NCBI GenBank assembly: GCA_041393015.1
Contig: JAWKKV010000001.1
Coordinates: 620,001 to 684,000, forward strand
Direction of reading: 5' to 3'
Length of the DNA stretch: 64,000 nucleotides
Origin: JAGQYH01 sp041393015
GTDB lineage: Bacteria; Bacteroidota; Bacteroidia; Chitinophagales; JADIYW01
Numbering within the stretch: position 1 is the stretch's first letter; every line of letters starts with the position of its first letter. Made by a program: the position numbers and the translations under genes. The notes under the pieces were generated by a model. The model was not told the DNA's origin and made no database searches. It saw nothing but the letters and a program-made list of their open reading frames with translations. This document shows positions 55,001 through 62,412 of the stretch, piece by piece.

Positions 55001-55182
55001 AACTCCACCTCTTCTAAAGCCGATTTGGGTTTTCCTTGATTTTCAAATTCCTGCACATTTGACCAACTGGCCTCGTAGTTTTCAAAGTTTAAATCAGGGG
55101 ATGAGTCGGCTTTTTTTTGCATAGCAAATGAGGATATAATTATGGTGAATACAAGTATGGTTATAATTGATAGTTGTTTCAT
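49084..55182 (-). CDS. Alpha-2-macroglobulin family protein with thioester motif
   Basis: A 2032-residue bacterial alpha-2-macroglobulin, a periplasmic or surface protease trap in which cleavage exposes a thioester that couples to the attacker. The N-terminal signal is MKQLSIITILVFTIIISSFA, without a lipobox Cys. An N-terminal helical region of about 400 residues is followed by the MG domains, including MG2-like FLDRAIYRPGQTIYFKGILL. A low-complexity bait-like segment follows (SSSRYSRSQSKATGNAAPQA ... EGGSQANQPKENS), then NFTMPEALTTWKF. The thioester motif CTEQ (Cys1486) lies in MEFPHECTEQLFSRYY. The complement-like helical domain and a C-terminal beta domain end the protein. The ATG at 55182 was preferred to a Met 13 codons earlier. 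No penicillin-binding protein 1C gene, the usual partner in Proteobacteria, is adjacent. Confidence 0.92.
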   Translation of the reverse strand: MKQLSIITILVFTIIISSFAMQKKADSSPDLNFENYEASWSNVQEFENQGKPKSALEEVELIILQARKESNSPQLVKGLLHKFKYQMVLEEDSELKVVNSIKEELINSNDEIAKAILNSILAESYWQYYQQNRYRFLNRTETATIDQTDFRTWDLKNLLSEVKKHFLASIEKESLLQSAKISAFDAIIYNQNETEEYRPTIYDLLAHRAIDYFTNAESGVTESVNAFSMDDAKYFSKASSFNELKFPDSDDAFEKEVLLIFQELLAFRLKDNNIPAFVDADLKRYQFVRNNSNLENKDALYIEALQALSKQYTANDISAYVNYQIAQFWYNNSNADEEKGDIRIKAVELCNTTIEKYPNAFGSTNCKSLLQQIEAKNIGLQMEGIVAPDQVFKALVNYRNIDKAYFKVVQLSDDELGDSYNYNDREKWIKKMANRTATKEWSQVLPNPKDYYDHSAEVKMEALPTGAYVMLLSYEADFKNNVDVVKEFWSSSISYVTKQTNDNALQLYVLDRSNGFPLANAKVDVYYDEYNYNERKNQQIKLSSLTSDANGLVTVDYPGRNRNQIYFDISYKKDRLKGIERHYVHQYRESEPKWRVATHFFLDRAIYRPGQTIYFKGILLQTNGEESKLSTNTSTTVTLRDVNYQEVAVLNLRTNDFGSFNGSFTAPSGGLMGRMQLVGAGGQTYFRVEEYKRPTFEVIVDTLKGSYSLNQEVTLTGKGMSYAGAPLIDAKVRYRVVREVRYPYWYWGWGRPAYTSTAKEITNGETETAKDGSYSINFETIPDQSVDKKSQPQFQYTVYVDIVDISGETRSAQKSITAGYVGLNLEVNVPENWNRDQLQTINVSTTNLDGREEAAEVELKIYQLMPPQNLKKARLWGIPDQFVMTEAQHQDLFPNELYKEESNIANWEKKLVKTYTINTGKQKSVEVKSETINNSGIYLVEATTKDKASNVIEAKSNFTAVSKNDMKLANPEHLSVKVDKNIYQPGETAKVSIGSSLKEAFVIYELSYDGKIIDKKYLKLNNEIVKISVPVNASQRGGIQVQAILVQNNRAYKNSSTINVPFEEKSLDVEWITFRDLLEPGQKEQWKLKIKGPKGDQVASELLATMYDKSLDYFVPHQFNFPVNLNPYIKTAPAFGEGRLFQALSSQAWLNNNSYNYSITSPTYPGLNLFGFYLSNYGHRYLESVVVSSSRYSRSQSKATGNAAPQALMAMDEMAVEEESFGFADAVGMAKKEDSIEGGSQANQPKENSSSFSPRKNLNETAFFFPQLETNAEGDVLINFTMPEALTTWKFLGFAHDKELHHQIFTKEVKTQKDLMVTPNFPRYFREGDKITITAKIDNLSDKQLSGNATLVLKDALTNKVIDSELLLSNGNQTFTIDEKGSKSVEWKLSIPKSLQAVTYEVIAKAGDFTDGVTSTLPVLTNRMMVTESLPLWLKGKGTKQFTFKNLKNNESKTLENYQVTLEYASNPIWYAVQALPYLMEFPHECTEQLFSRYYSNSIAGHVVNTNPTIKDVFEQWKTTHPEALMSNLEKNQELKSLLIEETPWLRNAQDEGERKKRIALLFDLNRMQNEKASALQKIQERQTPNGGFSWFPGMRDSRYITQHILSGIAHLVQLNIEGANDPIINSIVEKAIPYLDARIVEDFDNIKKYSKNWKKEDHLNSIQIHYLYVRAHFKSIPMSGKAEEAFNYFLAQAESYWLNKGFYNQGMMAIALHAYEKQTTAKNIMASIKENSIVSEEMGMYWKAIEQGGYYWYNAPIESQALLIEAFHTVTNDNDAVNEMKVWLLKQKQVQDWRTTKATTEAIFALLLRGEDWLKSTELAQIKVGGKLVEPKKMDATIEPGTGYFKVKWNGEQVSKDMADVTVTSTTDAPSWGAMYWQYFEDLDQIKTFEDTPLQLKKDIFVETNSNSGPVITPIKDVKSIQPGDKLKIRIELRVDRNMEFVHMKDMRASGLEPINVLSQYKYQDGLGYYESTKDAATHFFFDYLPKGVYVFEYPLRVAHKGDFSNGITTIQSMYAPEFASHSQGVRVEVK

Positions 55183-55325
55183 AAGGTTTACATTTAACTT
55201 AAAAAGTTCTTTTGTATGCATGTTGCTATTTTCTTTTTGTGCTGCTTAAATAAGGGCAGCCTTTAAATAGTAAGATGCAATTGCATAGGGTTTTGGTGTC
55301 TGATCAATATTGGATTTGAAAAAAA

Positions 55326-56294
55326 TTAATTTTTTTCAAGATAAGCTTTAACTCTATCCGCTACATTAAGTCTAATATCTTTATAAAAAAGGTTGTAGTC
55401 TACCATGTGGTAATTCTTTCCGCCCATCATTACATAGCCACGTTCTTTAGGCTTGGTAATCCATAAGATACCATTATTACACTTACAACTTAGCATATTC
55501 TCATCAACTTGATCAAAGGTTTTGGGCACTCCACCTTTATGTTCTGATTTAGAAGCATCTTTTCCATCTTTTCTCCAATTAATAGGATTTACACAGATGG
55601 CTTTAGAATAATCATAATAGTTAGGATCAGATTCCCAACCGAAAGTATTGTAAGAAATGATGCAATTGGTTTGTGTTGGATCATCACAGACAGATATAAA
55701 AGAAAATCCATCTTTAGGAATATTATAGCCGATCAAATAGGCCGCTACTAATTTATTCTGCAGAGCCTTTCCATCAAAAAACTCTCTTATCAATCTATCG
55801 CCATGCATACTACCTTGACTGTGTCCGGCAATAATGATTGGACGACCATTATTGTAATGCTTCAAATAATATTCAAAAGACCGTTTTACATCAGAATAAG
55901 CAATGTTAAATGCCTTTTGAGCTTTAGAATCGTCGCGTTTAAAGAAATTATGCAGTGCTGCTTGCCTATATCGGGGAGCATAAATTTTGGCGCTGCCATT
56001 ATAAACAGAAGCTTGATTGGTTAAGGTTTGCTCGTCGGTGAATTCATTTAATCGATCATCATTGGTGTCACCATTTCCGCTATACGATCTATAATAAGTT
56101 GTGGGATGGATAAAAAAGACATCTACTTTGGCATTCTTTTGATTGTCTACAAAATCCGTATTGGCTGGCACTAAGTCAGCCTTATCTACTTTATTGGGAA
56201 GGGCTGCCCAGTACTTTTGTAAAGCATAATCAGGAGCATCTGGCGTTGATCCACCAATTGCTACAGCTGTTATTATTAAACCTATCCACTTCAT
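55326..56294 (-). CDS. DUF3089 alpha/beta-hydrolase
   Basis: A 322-residue DUF3089 protein, an alpha/beta-hydrolase related to lipases and esterases. The nucleophile elbow is GHSQGSMHGDRLI with Ser, and FFIHPTTYYRS is the conserved N-terminal strand. A short hydrophobic N-terminus (MKWIGLIITAVAIGG) suggests export or membrane attachment. Several paired cysteines (SVCDDPTQTNCIIS, LSCKCNNG) fit an oxidising compartment. The substrate is unknown. It lies 143 nt upstream of the macroglobulin gene on the same strand and may be co-transcribed with it. Confidence 0.85.
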   Translation of the reverse strand: MKWIGLIITAVAIGGSTPDAPDYALQKYWAALPNKVDKADLVPANTDFVDNQKNAKVDVFFIHPTTYYRSYSGNGDTNDDRLNEFTDEQTLTNQASVYNGSAKIYAPRYRQAALHNFFKRDDSKAQKAFNIAYSDVKRSFEYYLKHYNNGRPIIIAGHSQGSMHGDRLIREFFDGKALQNKLVAAYLIGYNIPKDGFSFISVCDDPTQTNCIISYNTFGWESDPNYYDYSKAICVNPINWRKDGKDASKSEHKGGVPKTFDQVDENMLSCKCNNGILWITKPKERGYVMMGGKNYHMVDYNLFYKDIRLNVADRVKAYLEKN

Positions 56295-56507
56295 TTATGA
56301 TACTTCCTGATTGCTTAAATCCGTCGCAAACATAGATTTTTTTTGGTTTTTGATGTTATTGTATGCAACAAATTACAAATTGTTTATGTCAAATTTACTG
56401 CCAAGTTTTAATTGAGGTTGATTTTTATCTTAGTTGGTGACAAAACATAAAGTGATCAGAAATTAATTTTGAGTAATTGCTATAAGAGAACATCCTCCTC
56501 AAACATA

Positions 56508-56634
56508 TTTTTTGAATACAGATTTGTGGCCTACTATTTTAAATGGTTAGTCAAACTTTTCATTGTATTTCATTTTATCAATTTTGAAAAGATGAAAACT
56601 CGATTTCCACAGATATAATCCTGACAGATTATTG
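56508..56634. repeat. Dispersed element with ACAGATTTGT and CCACAGATATAATCC blocks, copy 2
   Basis: The second copy of the element at 32432-32555: TTTTTTGAATACAGATTTGT, then 79 nt, then CCACAGATATAATCCT and GATTATTG. It occupies most of the readable part of the 420-nt spacer between divergent genes; the rest of that spacer (56295-56507) showed nothing else. Confidence 0.65.
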
Positions 56635-56688
56635 TTATAGATTTGAGATCGTTATATAAGAAAAATCAATCGTTAGTAAACTAATGCT

Positions 56689-56696
56689 TACTTTTG
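56689..56696 (+). promoter_or_regulatory. -7 element of thiL
   Basis: TACTTTTG matches TAnnTTTG and lies 19 nt before the ATG at 56716, so the leader is too short to hold a thiamine riboswitch. Confidence 0.55.
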
Positions 56697-56715
56697 TGGC
56701 TCGAAAAATATAGGT

Positions 56716-57753
56716 ATGAGCGAGCAAAATAGAACTGAAATAAGCAGTATTGGTGAGTTTGGTTTAATTGACAGATTAGTCGACGGCTTAGAAATGGTGA
56801 ATCCTTCAACCGTTAAAGGACCCGGAGATGATGCTGCTGTTATAAATGCTAAAGGTGTTTCTCAGTTAGTGAGTACTGATATTTTGGTGGAAGGCATCCA
56901 TTTTGATTTGTCTTACGCACCGTTGAAACATTTAGGTTATAAAGCTGTGGTGACCAATTTATCCGATATCTATGCGATGAATGCTCACCCAAAGCAAATT
57001 GTAATCTCTTTAGCACTGAGCAATAGGTTTTCAGTAGAAGCAGTAGAAGAACTATACAGTGGCGTAAAATTGGCTTGTGAAAGATATAAAGTTGATTTAG
57101 TGGGTGGCGACACTACCGCTTCGTTAAAAGGCTTAATCATTAGTGTTACTGTTATTGGCGAACAAGTAGCTGAAAAAATAGTCTACAGAAACGGTGCAAG
57201 AGAAGGTGATCTTCTATGTGTTTCGGGCGATTTGGGAGCGGCTTATTTAGGTTTGCAAATTTTAGAAAGAGAAAAACAGATTCATTTAGAGAATCCTAAC
57301 ATTAAACCTGCGTTAGAAAAGCAAACCTACTTGATTGAAAGACAGTTGAAGCCGGAGGCTAGAAAAGTGATTGTGGAAGATTTGGAAGAATATGGTATTA
57401 TTCCAACAGCGATGATTGATGTGAGCGACGGTTTGTCTTCTGAGATCATACATATTTGTAAGCAATCTAATGTAGGCTGCCAGATAGAGGAAGATAGTTT
57501 GCCTATTTCCAATGAAGCTTATAATCAAGCGTTTGAGTTCAATTTAGGTCCAACAACTTGTGCTTTAAGTGGCGGCGAAGACTATGAACTACTATTTGCC
57601 GTTGATCCAAAGTATCGTAAAAAAATGGATGATCACCCTGACATTTCTGTGATTGGTGAGTTTACAGATGCGATTATGGGAGTAAAACTCCATACCAAAG
57701 GAGATAATTATCACGATATTGTTTCTTTGGGCTGGAATAGTTTGAAGGAATGA
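56716..57753 (+). CDS. thiL: Thiamine-monophosphate kinase
   Basis: A 345-residue ThiL, which phosphorylates thiamine monophosphate to the active cofactor thiamine diphosphate with ATP. It has the PurM/ThiL fold: GEFGLIDRLVDGL at the N-terminus, the Mg/ATP motif GPGDDAAVI, VSTDILVEGIHFDLSY, and LVGGDTTAS. The C-terminal half has MIDVSDGLSSEIIHIC and LSGGEDYELLFAV, all diagnostic for ThiL rather than other PurM relatives. Other thiamine genes are not adjacent. Confidence 0.96.
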   Translation: MSEQNRTEISSIGEFGLIDRLVDGLEMVNPSTVKGPGDDAAVINAKGVSQLVSTDILVEGIHFDLSYAPLKHLGYKAVVTNLSDIYAMNAHPKQIVISLALSNRFSVEAVEELYSGVKLACERYKVDLVGGDTTASLKGLIISVTVIGEQVAEKIVYRNGAREGDLLCVSGDLGAAYLGLQILEREKQIHLENPNIKPALEKQTYLIERQLKPEARKVIVEDLEEYGIIPTAMIDVSDGLSSEIIHICKQSNVGCQIEEDSLPISNEAYNQAFEFNLGPTTCALSGGEDYELLFAVDPKYRKKMDDHPDISVIGEFTDAIMGVKLHTKGDNYHDIVSLGWNSLKE

Positions 57754-58066
57754 GAAAGACTCAAGTGCAAGTCTCAAACTCAAATTCAAGCGCAAGATTC
57801 AAGTGTATCGTCCTAAAATAAGTTTACAGATTTTGACTAAACCTTGTTTTAGACTGACAATTTACTTCGATTTTAATCGCCATGAAAATGTCAATTGCTA
57901 ATTGTTATTTGTTATTTGTATTTCTGCTTTATAATTTCTTAATCATTAATAGCCCTACATACGTTTACAATCGACTACATTTTATGTAATTTAGCATCGC
58001 CCAAGTGGCAACTATGTCTTTTATTAATAATGATATAGGTTTTAACTAAAAGAATGCTCAAAAATT
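57754..58066. other. Intergenic stretch with low-complexity CAAG phrases
   Basis: From 57759 to about 57803 the plus strand repeats phrases such as CTCAAGTGCAAG, TTCAAGCGCAAG and ATTCAAG. Very similar wording occurs at 48362-48394 after the serine-hydrolase stop. The remainder is AT-rich with ATTTGTTATTTGTATT phrases like those at 11490-11515. No gene or clear terminator was found. Confidence 0.5.
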
Positions 58067-59359
58067 ATGGCTGAAGATAAAGCACTTTTGAAGGTAAACG
58101 GCAAGGAAATTGAATTGCCATTGGTAGTAGGAACTGAAAATGAAATTGGTATTGATATCTCCAATTTGAGATCTGCTTCCGATGGAGTGGTTACTTTAGA
58201 TCCGGGTTATAAAAATACAGGCGCTACAGAAAGTGCTATTACTTTTTTAGATGGTGACAAAGGTATTTTAAGCTATAGAGGATATTCTATTGAAGAATTG
58301 GCAGAACATTCCAACTTTGTTGAAGTTCAATATTTATTATTGAATGGTGAATTGCCGAATAAAGAACAATTTGATGCCTTTTCAACTAGATTGACGGAGC
58401 ACTCTTTGGTGCATGAGGACATGAAGAAATTCTTCGATGGTTATCCTTCGCACTCGCATCCAATGGGACAGTTAGGCTCTATGATTTGTGCCTTATCTGC
58501 TTTTTATCCTAATTCTTTAGATCCGAATAGACCAGAAAGCGATAGAGAAAAATCAATGATTAGATTATTGGCAAAAATGCCAACGATTGTTGCTATGATT
58601 TATAAAAATTACACTGGTCATCCGTATATGTATCCAAAAAATAGCTTAGGCTATGTTGAGAATTTCATGAACATGACTTTTGGAATGCCTACAAACGACA
58701 TGGATATCGATCCGGTAATTGTGGATGCTATGGACAAGTTGTTGATCTTACATGCTGACCACGAGCAAAACTGCTCTACGTCAACTGTTAGAATGGTAGG
58801 TTCGTCACATGCCAACTTATATGCTTCTGTTTCTTCTGGTATTTCTGCACTTTGGGGACCACTTCACGGTGGAGCCAACCAAAAAGTATTAGAAATGTTA
58901 GATATGATTATTGCTGATGGCGGTAACATTGACAAGTATATTGCAAAAGCAAAAGACAAAAACGATCCTTTCAAATTGTTTGGATTCGGACATAGAGTTT
59001 ACAAAAATTTTGATCCTAGAGCTAGAATTATTAAGAAAGCATCAGATAATGTATTGGGTAAATTAGGAATTAATGATCCTGCATTAGAGGTAGCTAAAAA
59101 ATTAGAGGCAATTGCTTTAGAAGATGATTATTTCGTTTCTAGAAAATTATATCCAAACGTAGATTTCTACTCCGGTATTATTTACAAAGCAATGGGGTTC
59201 CCAACACAAATGTTTACCGTTTTGTTTGCATTAGGTAGATTACCAGGTTGGATTGCTCAATGGAAAGAAATGAGAGATACTAAACAACCTATTGGTAGAC
59301 CTCGACAAATTTACACTGGACAAAATGCTCGTCCTTTCGTAGAAATGGGAAAAAGATAA
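58067..59359 (+). CDS. gltA: Citrate synthase
   Basis: A 430-residue citrate synthase of the hexameric bacterial type I length, condensing acetyl-CoA and oxaloacetate at the entry of the TCA cycle. Active-site regions are visible: HADHEQNCSTSTVRMVGSS, LWGPLHGGANQ (His), FGFGHRVYKNFDPRA (His, Arg) and LYPNVDFYSGIIYKAMG (Asp). The N-terminal beta domain and DPGYKNTGATESAITFLDG followed by GILSYRGYSIEELA are standard. The gene is single, with a strong terminator 27 nt after the stop. Confidence 0.97.
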   Translation: MAEDKALLKVNGKEIELPLVVGTENEIGIDISNLRSASDGVVTLDPGYKNTGATESAITFLDGDKGILSYRGYSIEELAEHSNFVEVQYLLLNGELPNKEQFDAFSTRLTEHSLVHEDMKKFFDGYPSHSHPMGQLGSMICALSAFYPNSLDPNRPESDREKSMIRLLAKMPTIVAMIYKNYTGHPYMYPKNSLGYVENFMNMTFGMPTNDMDIDPVIVDAMDKLLILHADHEQNCSTSTVRMVGSSHANLYASVSSGISALWGPLHGGANQKVLEMLDMIIADGGNIDKYIAKAKDKNDPFKLFGFGHRVYKNFDPRARIIKKASDNVLGKLGINDPALEVAKKLEAIALEDDYFVSRKLYPNVDFYSGIIYKAMGFPTQMFTVLFALGRLPGWIAQWKEMRDTKQPIGRPRQIYTGQNARPFVEMGKR

Positions 59360-59386
59360 ATTGATTTGTTTCAATTAAAAAATATG

Positions 59387-59417
59387 AATGGAAGTCTTAA
59401 TGGCTTCCATTTTTTTT
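59387..59417 (+). terminator. Rho-independent terminator after gltA
   Basis: AATGGAAG (59387-59394) pairs with CTTCCATT (59404-59411), with a 9-nt loop and a run of T. Confidence 0.9.
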
Positions 59418-59542
59418 GCCCTATATCTTTACTTGATAAGACAACTTATCTTAACGCCATTTGCCGTAGAATACAATTATCACCAAAGTATTAATTAACT
59501 TTTAGATTGATATTTGTCATCTCCTAATGACTAAATGTTATC

Positions 59543-59550
59543 TATTTTTG
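59543..59550 (+). promoter_or_regulatory. -7 element opening the candidate copper-related gene group
   Basis: TATTTTTG fits TAnnTTTG, 11 nt before the ATG at 59562. It places the upstream in-frame ATG (59535) before the transcription start, so 59562 is the likely start. Confidence 0.5.
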
Positions 59551-59561
59551 TGTTGTTAAGA

Positions 59562-59942
59562 ATGAAGTATCTACTCGTTATAGTATTTAGTTTTTTTGTG
59601 ATGATCATGAACATGCAGAATGGTTTGCATTTGGTTATTTACGAAGTGGCTAAACCCGTTATCATTAAAAAATACTGCGAGAATAAGGATAAACCTGAGT
59701 TGAAGTGTAACGGAAAGTGCCACATGAAAAAAGTGTTGGCAGAAGAAACAAAAACCGATTCAAAAAATCCAGTTAACATTCCCCCTCCACAGATTAAATT
59801 CAACATTCTTACCTATTTTATCTCGACTATTAATGCTATAGATTTTAGCCTGTCGGATTATCAACTCATTACTTACTTTGATGAAATACACTTTCATCTC
59901 CACGAAACATCCTCAGCTATTTTTCGGCCTCCGATAGTATAA
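59562..59942 (+). CDS. Small membrane-anchored or exported CNGKC-motif protein
   Basis: A 126-residue protein with a hydrophobic N-terminus (MKYLLVIVFSFFVMIMNMQN) acting as a signal or anchor. The motif YCENKDKPELKCNGKCHMKK follows, with Cys39, Cys49 and Cys53. I recall the YC-ENKDKPEL-CNGKC pattern from small Bacteroidota proteins found near outer-membrane metal or TonB systems. The C-terminal third is rich in aromatic and His residues (YFDEIHFHLHETSS). Metal binding by the Cys/His residues is inference. It is followed by a barrel and a lipoprotein gene in the same direction. Confidence 0.75.
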   Translation: MKYLLVIVFSFFVMIMNMQNGLHLVIYEVAKPVIIKKYCENKDKPELKCNGKCHMKKVLAEETKTDSKNPVNIPPPQIKFNILTYFISTINAIDFSLSDYQLITYFDEIHFHLHETSSAIFRPPIV

Positions 59943-59950
59943 TTCTAAAT

Positions 59951-59970
59951 CTGCCTGACAACAGACAGGT
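59951..59970. repeat. Palindromic CTGCCTG element, copy 2
   Basis: CTGCCTG-ACAA-CAGACAG followed by G and TTTGT, related to 49040-49058. It lies in the short spacer between two genes of the group. Confidence 0.5.
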
Positions 59971-60082
59971 TTGTTTGTTTCATACTTGCCTAATAACAGT
60001 AAAGTTTTGAAACCTTAACTGACAGAGTGAAGCAATGCGCTTTGCCCTCAGTCATTCCATTATATTCAATACGATATATTTT

Positions 60083-60952
60083 ATGAGAAATCTCATCATC
60101 ATTTTGATGTTTTTTCCTTTCATCAATACATTCGCCTGCGACAATTGTGGTGGCGGTGGATTAGGTTTGGATGCTAATATTTTATCCGCCAACAATGGCA
60201 ACGCTATTGGCTTATTGGTAGAAGCACAGCACTATAAAACCTTTGTTGAAGGACGAAAACAAAGAAATTACTTGTTTAATTACACCCTAAACGGGAGTTA
60301 TACGCCACATCAAAAAGTGCAGTTAAAGTTTTATTTGCCTCTTTATTTACAAGCAAATAGAACCGAACAAACCAATTCATTTGGGCTAGGCGATGCCGTA
60401 ATTTTATCTACTTACACACCTTTAGATAAGCAAAAAGTAGAAAAAGAAATACGACATAGATTATCGTTTAGCGGTGGCATTAAATTGCCAACCGGTCTTT
60501 ACAAAAATGATATAGAAGCCATTACCACCACTATTCCGTTTGGCAGTAAAAGTTGGGATTTCATTCTGGGAACTAGCTATGCTTTTAAGGTGAAGAATTA
60601 CATTCTATCTAGCAATATAATGGGAAAAATAACCACTACCAACCAATACGATTTCAAATTCGGAAATTCATTTGAAACGTCTATTCAAAACAGTTATAAA
60701 ATAGATGTCAAAGACGCCCAATTGTATCCATTTATTGGCGTTAAGTTTAATTGGCAAACCAATGATATCAGCAATAATTTTTATCGAATTTACACCGGTG
60801 GATATTTGTTCTCAGAGGTAATGGGACTACAATTCAATTACTATAAATATAAGCTGGCTTTTAATACGGAAATACCGTTTAGTCAGCATTTAAACAATAT
60901 TGACCTGGTGACAGGCAATTCTTATACGATTCAGTTTACTTATCAATTTTAA
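60083..60952 (+). CDS. Exported beta-barrel-like protein with CDNCGGGG motif
   Basis: A 289-residue exported protein. The signal peptide MRNLIIILMFFPFINTFA is followed at once by CDNCGGGGLGLD, a potential metal- or redox-active Cys pair at the mature N-terminus. The rest alternates short hydrophobic and polar stretches with frequent Tyr/Phe ends and finishes SYTIQFTYQF, the pattern of an outer-membrane barrel of transporter type. The start at 60083 excludes 16 upstream codons that precede a complete signal peptide. The stop is 3 nt before the next gene's ATG, so the two are co-translated. The substrate is unknown; the neighbourhood suggests a metal. Confidence 0.75.
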   Translation: MRNLIIILMFFPFINTFACDNCGGGGLGLDANILSANNGNAIGLLVEAQHYKTFVEGRKQRNYLFNYTLNGSYTPHQKVQLKFYLPLYLQANRTEQTNSFGLGDAVILSTYTPLDKQKVEKEIRHRLSFSGGIKLPTGLYKNDIEAITTTIPFGSKSWDFILGTSYAFKVKNYILSSNIMGKITTTNQYDFKFGNSFETSIQNSYKIDVKDAQLYPFIGVKFNWQTNDISNNFYRIYTGGYLFSEVMGLQFNYYKYKLAFNTEIPFSQHLNNIDLVTGNSYTIQFTYQF

Positions 60953-60955
60953 AAG

Positions 60956-61390
60956 ATGAAAAATATATTTCTTGCTATTGTTTGCTTATCCTTTTTTGTT
61001 CTGTCTTGTGACGACGAACCAACAGTAGATATTGGCGCTCCTAATATTGATTTTATATTGCCTATTGCAGCTACCAACAATGAATATTTTACCGATACCA
61101 ACAATTTGGTGGCCATTAAAGCCAATATTTCCGATAATGATGAATTGCATATAGTTACTGTTTCAGTAATGAATGCCTACGACTTTGGCAATGGAGAAAC
61201 AATTGAAATGTGGCGCATTGGAGCACATTCGCATGGCACTTCATTGATGATTGATACCACCTATGCAATAGATACTGCGTGCCATAGCAACTACTATTTT
61301 AGAATCATTGCCAGCGACCACAATAATAATATATCTAGAGATAGCGTGATGATCTATGTTTCCGGTAAAAAAGGCGAAGAGTGTATGTAA
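60956..61390 (+). CDS. Small lipoprotein with Ig-like beta domain (DUF4625-like)
   Basis: A 144-residue lipoprotein: MKNIFLAIVCLSFFVLSC with lipobox Cys18, followed by an acidic linker. The remainder resembles DUF4625-type Ig-like domains (ISDNDELHIVTVSV, IIASDHNNNISRDSV). Histidines cluster in RIGAHSHGTS and TACHSNYYF, which could bind a metal; this is inference. It starts 3 nt after the barrel gene and is followed by a terminator. Confidence 0.75.
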   Translation: MKNIFLAIVCLSFFVLSCDDEPTVDIGAPNIDFILPIAATNNEYFTDTNNLVAIKANISDNDELHIVTVSVMNAYDFGNGETIEMWRIGAHSHGTSLMIDTTYAIDTACHSNYYFRIIASDHNNNISRDSVMIYVSGKKGEECM

Positions 61391-61453
61391 TTGATTGACT
61401 TTATTATTTCTGTCATTTATTCTATGGCGATATTATAATTTGACAGAAGTAAG

Positions 61454-61488
61454 AACGGAAGGTGTGTTAAAATGCCTTCCGTTTTTTT
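61454..61488 (+). terminator. Rho-independent terminator closing the first part of the group
   Basis: AACGGAAGG (61454-61462) pairs with CCTTCCGTT (61475-61483), with T to 61488. The same stem occurs in the terminator at 63594-63629. Confidence 0.85.
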
Positions 61489-61634
61489 AAGATGAAAGTT
61501 GGGGAGAAATGAAGCAAAATAGTATATTTCTATTTTCCTAATATGTTACAAATTTAATTTCATTAGTTTAATGTTTATTGCAAATATAAAATTACAACTT
61601 TGTCTAAATGAGATTATTGTAGACAATTGAAAAA

Positions 61635-62023
61635 ATGAGAAGAATATACAGAAGGCTTTTAAATGGTTTGGGAATTGGCTATAACATTAATGACCTTATT
61701 CTATTATTGAAATTTTGGTTTAGCAATTTTCAACAAAACGAAGCTATTTGCAAAAAGAATAATTCAAAAACTATAGTCATTTCTTTACCCTTTCGAATGG
61801 ATCGACGAAAATACATAAGAGATCAGTTTAAAAATCATAAAATTGTTTTCTCTTTTTATGATGCTCTACATGGTCATTCAATGTTTTCATCTATTGAAAA
61901 AACCCTTTTCCTTAGTTTAAATTCAAAAAAACATCTAACTAAAGGGAGTTTAGGCTGTATTGCAAGCCACATAGAGGTATGGAGAAGGTTAGTGGACAGT
62001 ACTTATGATAGTTTGCAGCTGGT
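61635..62023 (+). pseudogene. GT25-type glycosyltransferase, 5' half only
   Basis: About 130 residues of a family 25 (LPS-type) glycosyltransferase. Visible motifs are VISLPFRMDRRKYIRDQF, FSFYDALHG, and LTKGSLGCIASHIEVWRRLV with the conserved GCxxSHxxVW. In intact enzymes the next element is a LEDD metal-binding motif followed by 100 or more residues. Here the frame reaches YDSLQLVL and then runs into unrelated sequence and a stop at 62069. The DNA after about 62024 codes, in another frame, for the C-terminal part of an MbnP-like protein. The enzyme would be inactive. It is either a deletion scar or an assembly join. Confidence 0.75.
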
Positions 62024-62412
62024 GCTTGGTTTTGGAATTGAATGCCGGATATGTAGCGCTAAAAATTGAAGGGAAAGCGGAAAATTCTCCTCAAGTCGGC
62101 AATGGTACCAGCACAGTTGATAACGGTTATAAGTTTCATGTTGGTGGTTGGAAAGATATACCAGCAGATTCCTCAGGAGGAAATTTAACCTTTGTCAATA
62201 ATATCAAATATCTGAGTTTTGATTTTGGTAGCGATATTTTAGTTGGACAAGGTTTAGAACCCAATGCACATTTTGAATTAGATATACAAAAACTATTAGA
62301 TGATGCCCTAATTGATTTTACAACTCAATATGCGCTACATAGTCCTATTAAGGGAAAAGTAATTGCTGATCAAATCCCAAATGCTTTTAAGTTGGATCAT
62401 GTTCATCAATAA
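62024..62412 (+). pseudogene. MbnP-family protein, C-terminal part, frameshifted and lacking its 5' half
   Basis: About 128 residues matching the C-terminal half of MbnP-like proteins. Around 62024-62041 one frame reads AWFWN and the next reads NAGYVALKIEG. Adding one G (TGG for TG at about 62039) gives WFWNWNAGYVALKIEG, the Trp-rich signature of this family. FHVGGWKDIPA, LSFDFGSDILVGQGL and an end KLDHVHQ follow. MbnP family proteins are periplasmic and can bind copper. A conserved Trp is oxidised by the partner MbnH, whose homologue overlaps this frame by 14 nt. The missing upstream half is replaced by the GT25 fragment. Confidence 0.7.

Noticed and set aside
55240..55259. The GCTGC/GCAGC inverted repeat between the DUF3089 and macroglobulin genes as a terminator
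   Set aside because: No T run follows on the minus strand, so termination is not supported.
56641..56715. A thiamine (TPP) riboswitch ahead of thiL
   Set aside because: The promoter box lies only 19 nt before the ATG and no conserved TPP core was seen.
62005..62412. An intact small gene starting at the ATG 62005
   Set aside because: The first residues (MIVCSWCLVLEL) are read from the GT25 segment in a wrong frame; conserved MbnP sequence starts only at NAGYVALKIEG.
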